Assembly: GCA_945946765.1 (NCBI GenBank)
Contig: CAMEWS010000011.1
Location: 1-46,863 of the forward strand
Reading direction: 5' to 3'
DNA length: 46,863 nt
Origin: an uncultured Clostridia bacterium
Lineage (GTDB): Bacteria; Cyanobacteriota; Vampirovibrionia; Gastranaerophilales; Gastranaerophilaceae
The stretch's first letter is position 1. Each line of letters begins with the position of its first letter. This document shows, in pieces, positions 43,535 through 46,863 of this stretch. The notes under the pieces were generated by a model, which ran no database searches, was not told the DNA's origin, and worked only from the letters and a program-made list of their open reading frames with translations. The position numbers and the translations under genes are program-made.

Positions 43535-43623
43535 TTAACCTCCTTGTCTAATTTTCCTTATTAAAGCAGCAAAGGAAATTCACAAGAAGAGAGTTGACAC
43601 CTCAATTTGCACCCCAAAAATTT

Positions 43624-44658
43624 TTAATTAATTACAATACGCGTTTTTAAAGCTTTTACAACATCTTTGAATCTTACTTGTTCTTCAATATTCAAAACAG
43701 CCTTAATTTTAGGTGCAAGTCTGTTTTTATAATTTTCTACAGATTTAACAGTAATCGCCATTTTTTGTGCAATTTCTTCATTTGAAAGGTCTTGTAAAGA
43801 CAATTGTAATGTTTCTTTTTCTCGTTTGGTAAGAGATGAACTGCGACAAAATTCCTCTAATAAAATTTCTTGATTTTTATAATTTTGACTTTCATTTTTT
43901 AAAACCAAAGATAAATTATCACAAATTTCTTTGACAGCAATAGCGATAAAATACACATTTAGTCCTTTAATTTCAGTATTTGATAAAATATAGTCTTTTA
44001 AGACGTAAAAACAAGCATAATCACCTATTTGTTCACTCAAATATGAAATTGATTTTTTGCAGTTTTCATACAGTGACTCGTCAAGATTTTTATACAATGA
44101 ATCCAGAACAGCACTAATGACAAGAAAGCTATTAAAAACTTTATGACCAAAAACTAATCCTTTAATAGATTCTTCGTATAAAGTTTCGTTGCGACTGTTT
44201 GTAAGTTCTTTATAAATAGCTTTGATATTTTTATCATTTTCTAACTTCATAAGAGGCAAAAGCTTATCGCCAGTTTTAATAGTTTTAATATTTTTATAAA
44301 GAATGCTTGTCAACGGACCATCTAATCTAAATATGTTTTCATTTGTATATACATAATCATAACCATCATATTTAAGAATACATTTATAATATTGATTTAT
44401 ATTTTTCCAGTGTTCTGTAAACTCATTTGATTTAAAAAAAAGTTGGCACTTGCTACTTCTATCTAATATTATTTTTTTAAATAAATCATTTGAAATCAGA
44501 AATTTATAAAAATCTTCAAAAAATTCTTCAAACACAGGCATTCTAGTATATGGTTCTTGTAAAAAATCATTGTAATTGTCATCACAAAGAGTCTCTATTT
44601 TTCTGTTGTATTCTTTTATTTCTAAAGAGAGTGTATCGATATCTAAAAAATTATTCAT
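43624..44658 (-). CDS. LuxR-type regulator of the element
   Basis: This 344-residue protein ends in a LuxR/NarL-type HTH (LTKREKETLQLSLQDLSNEEIAQKMAITVKSVENYKNRL, residues about 270-320). The first 260 residues are helical and Cys/Tyr-containing, with no sensor domain I recognise and no receiver aspartate pattern. It is the outermost gene beside attR. Its ribosome-binding region (GAAGGT) lies inside the 22-bp end repeat at 44664-44685, so anything bound there could also control this gene. It may regulate element excision or cargo. Confidence 0.8.
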   Translation of the reverse strand: MNNFLDIDTLSLEIKEYNRKIETLCDDNYNDFLQEPYTRMPVFEEFFEDFYKFLISNDLFKKIILDRSSKCQLFFKSNEFTEHWKNINQYYKCILKYDGYDYVYTNENIFRLDGPLTSILYKNIKTIKTGDKLLPLMKLENDKNIKAIYKELTNSRNETLYEESIKGLVFGHKVFNSFLVISAVLDSLYKNLDESLYENCKKSISYLSEQIGDYACFYVLKDYILSNTEIKGLNVYFIAIAVKEICDNLSLVLKNESQNYKNQEILLEEFCRSSSLTKREKETLQLSLQDLSNEEIAQKMAITVKSVENYKNRLAPKIKAVLNIEEQVRFKDVVKALKTRIVIN

Positions 44659-44663
44659 GCATA

Positions 44664-44685
44664 CCTTCGACTATATTTTGACGAC
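44664..44685. repeat. End repeat of the element, right copy
   Basis: It repeats the 26785-26806 sequence with one change (TTTTGACGAC for TTTCGACGAC). It lies 106 bp inside attR and immediately upstream of the LuxR-type gene. Confidence 0.6.
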
Positions 44686-44791
44686 CCCCGTCAAATTTTA
44701 TTGATTTTGATTAATTTACATGAAGCATAAAAGTACCGAAAAATAAAGAAAAATAGAAATCAATCGAAATAAAAAAAGTGTTCTAAAGCCG

Positions 44792-44841
44792 TTGCCAAGG
44801 AAGGGGTCGCGAGTTCGAGCCTCGTCTCTCGCTCCATTAAA
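44792..44841. repeat. attR core of the tRNA-Gly element
   Basis: Perfect second copy of 26697-26746 (tRNA-Gly 3' half plus TTAAA). It lacks the 5' half of a tRNA, so it is not a functional tRNA gene. It marks the host-side junction. Confidence 0.93.
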
Positions 44842-45283
44842 AGAACCATTATGGTTCTTTTTTTATACTTATTTTTAACATTTCGAACTCGCGACCAAGG
44901 TCGCTCCCTCTATTTGCTTTATTTTTTCTGTAAACATTCCTTGTATTTTTTCACGGAAAACGTGACATTTAGTCACCTTTTCCTGCTACGCAAACAGACA
45001 CAGTGAGCCTCGTCTCTCGCTCCATTAAAAAGAACCATTATGGTTCTTTTTTTATACTTATTTTTAACATTTCGAACTCGCGACCAAGGTCGCTCCCTCT
45101 ATTTGCTTTATTTTTTCTGTAAACATTCCTTGTATTTTTTCACGGAAAACGTGACATTTAGTCACCTTTTCCTGCTACGCAAACAGACACAGTGAGCCTC
45201 GTCTCTCGCTCCATTAAAAAGAACCATTATGGTTCTTTTTTTTATACTTATTTTAACATTTCGAACTCGAGACCAAGGTCGCT
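44817..45283. repeat. Tandem repeat carrying the tRNA-Gly tail
   Basis: Copies run 44817-45004 (188 bp), 45005-45193 (189 bp) and 45194-45283 (partial). Each begins with GAGCCTCGTCTCTCGCTCCA, the last 20 nt of the tRNA. Then comes a terminator hairpin (AAAAGAACC/GGTTCTTTT plus T-run; 44839-44864 in the first copy). A 14-nt inverted copy of the tRNA T-arm follows (44883-44896 in the first copy), and in the full copies a second hairpin (GGAAAACGTGAC/GTCACCTTTTCC, one mismatch). Copies 1 and 2 are almost identical. Confidence 0.9.
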
Positions 45284-45740
45284 GGGATTTAAAAGTTAAA
45301 TTTTGTAGGTTGGGCATACTTGCCCAACAACAGTAGATTTGAGATGGTTGGAAATCGATTGAGTAGCTTGATTCCAAAACGGTCAATCTATACTTTTCTT
45401 GGACTTAAGATAAATCTATTTTTGAAGTTATTGGTGTGGAAACCAAAATTTTTGTCATTCAGAGGGAGTATAACGGCAGATGAATCTCAAAAATTTTGTG
45501 TGACCCTGTCCTTACAAGGCGCAGCCGCAGTGCGGTATCTGTAGATTGTGCAGACCCTGTGGAAAACCAGACATTTTTCACAAAATCAAAGATTTTGGAA
45601 AAAGTAGTCAAACGAGTTCAGGGTGACGGAAAGTTGAAAATTTGTACTTTAAATTGTAAATTTTCTTTAACAAATAAGCAATTATAAAATTTTACAAGTC
45701 TTGTCTTAATAAACGTTACAAACAACAGATTTAATTTTAA
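45284..45740. other. Non-coding region with repeat fragments
   Basis: GTTGGGCA (45309-45316) and TGCCCAAC (45321-45328) form a perfect hairpin. From about 45455 to 45640 there are words of the dispersed family (GTCATTCAGAGGGAGTATAAC, TGTGACCCTGTCC, GAGTTCAGGGTGACGG). Short frames across this area look like translations of repeats. The last 80 bp is AT-rich and should hold the promoter of the 45741 gene. Confidence 0.55.
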
Positions 45741-46760
45741 ATGGAAATTTCATTAACAACATCTAAATATTTAGCAAATCCAAGTATCACTAAGACAAGC
45801 AACTTTAGAACATCTAAATATGTCAATCTTGCACCTTTAAAGAAAGATACAATATCATTTAGTGCCAAAATACCGCAAGACCTGATGTCGCTGCCGCCTG
45901 AAAAGATAGTAGCAGAATGCAAAAAAGCTCTCAAAGACGGAATTAAACTCGGAGAAGGTCAAGAAGCTATTGCATACAAAATAGAGAACTATCCTGCTTA
46001 TTGCTTAAGACGAGATAAAAAGCGTTCGGGTCCGCCTAAAAAGTTTAAATTTGATATATATTTAAATAAATATGATAAAGCAAACCACGTTGTTGCAAAG
46101 CTGGATGAAGGTACTCAACTTATGAAGTACATAAATGGGATTCCATTAAAAGTTATACAAGGAAAAGACACTCCTGATGGAATTATCGTAAAAAATGCAT
46201 CAAAAGGTCTTGTTGCAAATAATTTCAGCGAAAAACCTTTCCGCAAAGTTATTGAACAAATTGAAGATGCAAAAAGTAAAGGCATTACTTTTGACAGAAA
46301 AGGCGAAAATCTCCATGTTGACGTACTTAATCAAGAAATTACCGCTTTTGATTTCAGCCCGACTTTTAACGATATAGAGTATAATCCGATTGCATACATT
46401 TATTCTGCACTGGATGTTGATGGAACAGAATACGCCGCAAAAGTTTTCGGTAAACTATGTAAAGCATATGCAAATCGCATATTACAAGTACCTGTATCTA
46501 AATTAAACCTCGATACGCTTGATACTAATTTTTATCACAGAGGCTTTATGGATGATGCTTTTAATCTGTTTCCGGACAGAAAAATTCTTACAGAAACTCA
46601 AGAACGCATAGAAAATTTGATTAAAGAAAAACTTGATACGACTAATCCTAAAGAATATATGAAATATCTTGTTGATGATTTTAATGAATTTATTGATGAC
46701 AAAGTGATGACAATTAAGGGAAAATTCCCTTTTAGCACTAACTTTCCAAATGTTTATTAA
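45741..46760 (+). CDS. Divergent kinase-fold protein
   Basis: This 339-residue protein begins with a polar 45-residue leader ending in KKDTISFSAK, a motif type I associate with Gastranaerophilales proteins. Residues 69-80 (KLGEGQEAIAYK) resemble a glycine-rich ATP loop. FDRKGENLHVDVLNQEITAFDFSP-type sequence near residues 185-208 resembles the catalytic and metal-binding loops of aminoglycoside-phosphotransferase/protein-kinase folds, with D and N in similar order. The usual HRD and DFG are altered. It may be an active atypical kinase or a pseudokinase. No ribosome-binding site is clear. Confidence 0.6.
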   Translation: MEISLTTSKYLANPSITKTSNFRTSKYVNLAPLKKDTISFSAKIPQDLMSLPPEKIVAECKKALKDGIKLGEGQEAIAYKIENYPAYCLRRDKKRSGPPKKFKFDIYLNKYDKANHVVAKLDEGTQLMKYINGIPLKVIQGKDTPDGIIVKNASKGLVANNFSEKPFRKVIEQIEDAKSKGITFDRKGENLHVDVLNQEITAFDFSPTFNDIEYNPIAYIYSALDVDGTEYAAKVFGKLCKAYANRILQVPVSKLNLDTLDTNFYHRGFMDDAFNLFPDRKILTETQERIENLIKEKLDTTNPKEYMKYLVDDFNEFIDDKVMTIKGKFPFSTNFPNVY

Positions 46761-46863
46761 ATTATTTACATTTACAAAATCATAATTTTTATCATAAATA
46801 ATGTTGTTTGAGGCGGCTTCGCTTGTAGAAGTGTAACGGAGTGCGAATGACGCCAAGTCTGGC
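46761..46863. other. Intergenic end of window
   Basis: AT-rich, then a GC-richer tail from about 46810 (GGCGGCTTCGCTTG, AACGGAGTGCGAATGACG) that resembles the dispersed repeat family. It is cut by the window edge. Confidence 0.4.

Larger units (their letters stand above)
26697..44841. mobile_element. Integrative element in tRNA-Gly (~18.1 kb)
   Basis: The element is bounded by the 50-bp direct repeats and has the tyrosine integrase beside attL. It contains integration genes (integrase, excisionase-like HTH), a replication operon (candidate initiator, small protein, DUF3987-like ATPase), a serine recombinase, a winged-helix protein with a degenerate methylase, and a LuxR-type regulator. It also carries cargo: a SIR2-STAND-TPR protein, a superinfection-immunity protein, an M15 peptidase and envelope proteins. 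There is no relaxase, coupling protein, secretion channel, capsid or terminase. It is therefore better called an integrative/mobilisable or satellite-like element than an ICE or a complete prophage. Confidence 0.9.

Noticed and set aside
44792-44841. Second tRNA gene at attR
   Set aside because: Only the 3' half is present; no acceptor 5' strand or D-arm precedes it.
44817-45283. CRISPR array
   Set aside because: There are only 2.5 copies of ~188 bp, head to tail with no unique spacers, and the unit is explained by the tRNA tail and hairpins.
45162-45687. Three short frames downstream of attR
   Set aside because: They fall in the tandem repeat and dispersed repeats and show no protein-like pattern or start signal.

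Overview
The window is AT-rich bacterial chromosome. My best reading is a gut-type non-photosynthetic cyanobacterial relative (Vampirovibrionia/Melainabacteria, order Gastranaerophilales). This is inference from several features: the AT-rich composition, an Smc-ScpA pair, a flagellar fliF-fliG-fliH-fliI operon, a sigma/anti-sigma pair whose anti-sigma N-terminus resembles the cyanobacterial DUF1822 family, short N-termini ending in a 'DTISFSAK'-type motif, and dispersed non-coding repeats between genes. No rRNA gene is present to prove it.

Layout. 1-547: repeat-bearing intergenic DNA. 548-1938: an RpoD-like sigma factor divergent from a small XRE regulator. 1999-7535 (minus): the flagellar export/rotor operon fliF-fliG-fliH-fliI ending in a TPR membrane protein. 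7548-8629: a regulatory region with a large palindrome, a promoter and a long leader, then two small Cys-containing proteins. 8834-9955: a receiver/HD-GYP c-di-GMP phosphodiesterase. 9956-10442: dispersed repeats. 10443-14828 (minus): smc-scpA. 14972-16120: a relative of the 2-hydroxyacyl-CoA dehydratase/activase proteins. 16741-23641 (minus): an operon of a composite transmembrane anti-sigma-like protein, its ECF-like sigma factor and a 1160-residue zinc-ribbon/AAA/TPR protein. 23850-25299: a small membrane protein, a GC-rich stretch that folds like a structured RNA, and a coiled-coil protein. 25350-26741: CCA-adding enzyme and tRNA-Gly(GCC).

26697-44841 is an integrative element of about 18.1 kb inserted in the 3' end of tRNA-Gly. 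A perfect 50-bp direct repeat (att core) flanks it. It carries a tyrosine integrase next to attL, an excisionase-like HTH and LuxR-type regulator near attR, and a replication operon (candidate initiator, small protein, DUF3987-like ATPase). It also has a serine recombinase, a degenerate N6-methylase-like protein, and cargo. The cargo includes a SIR2-STAND-TPR protein with its own XRE regulator, which looks like an Avs-type antiphage protein with an altered P-loop. A second block is a five-gene plus-strand cluster of secreted, zinc-ribbon, TPR and TonB-like proteins, one of which fuses a double zinc ribbon to a superinfection-immunity membrane domain. I see no relaxase, type IV secretion or virion genes, so the element probably depends on a helper or is a satellite.

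44817-45283, just outside attR, holds 2.5 tandem copies of a ~188-bp unit that repeats the tRNA 3' end plus terminator and contains an inverted tRNA T-arm. 45284-45740 is repeat-like non-coding DNA. 45741-46760 encodes a divergent kinase-fold protein.

Strongest candidates for something new are the structured RNA at 24403-24567, the defence cargo of the tRNA-Gly element, the tRNA-tail tandem repeat, and the composite anti-sigma operon.
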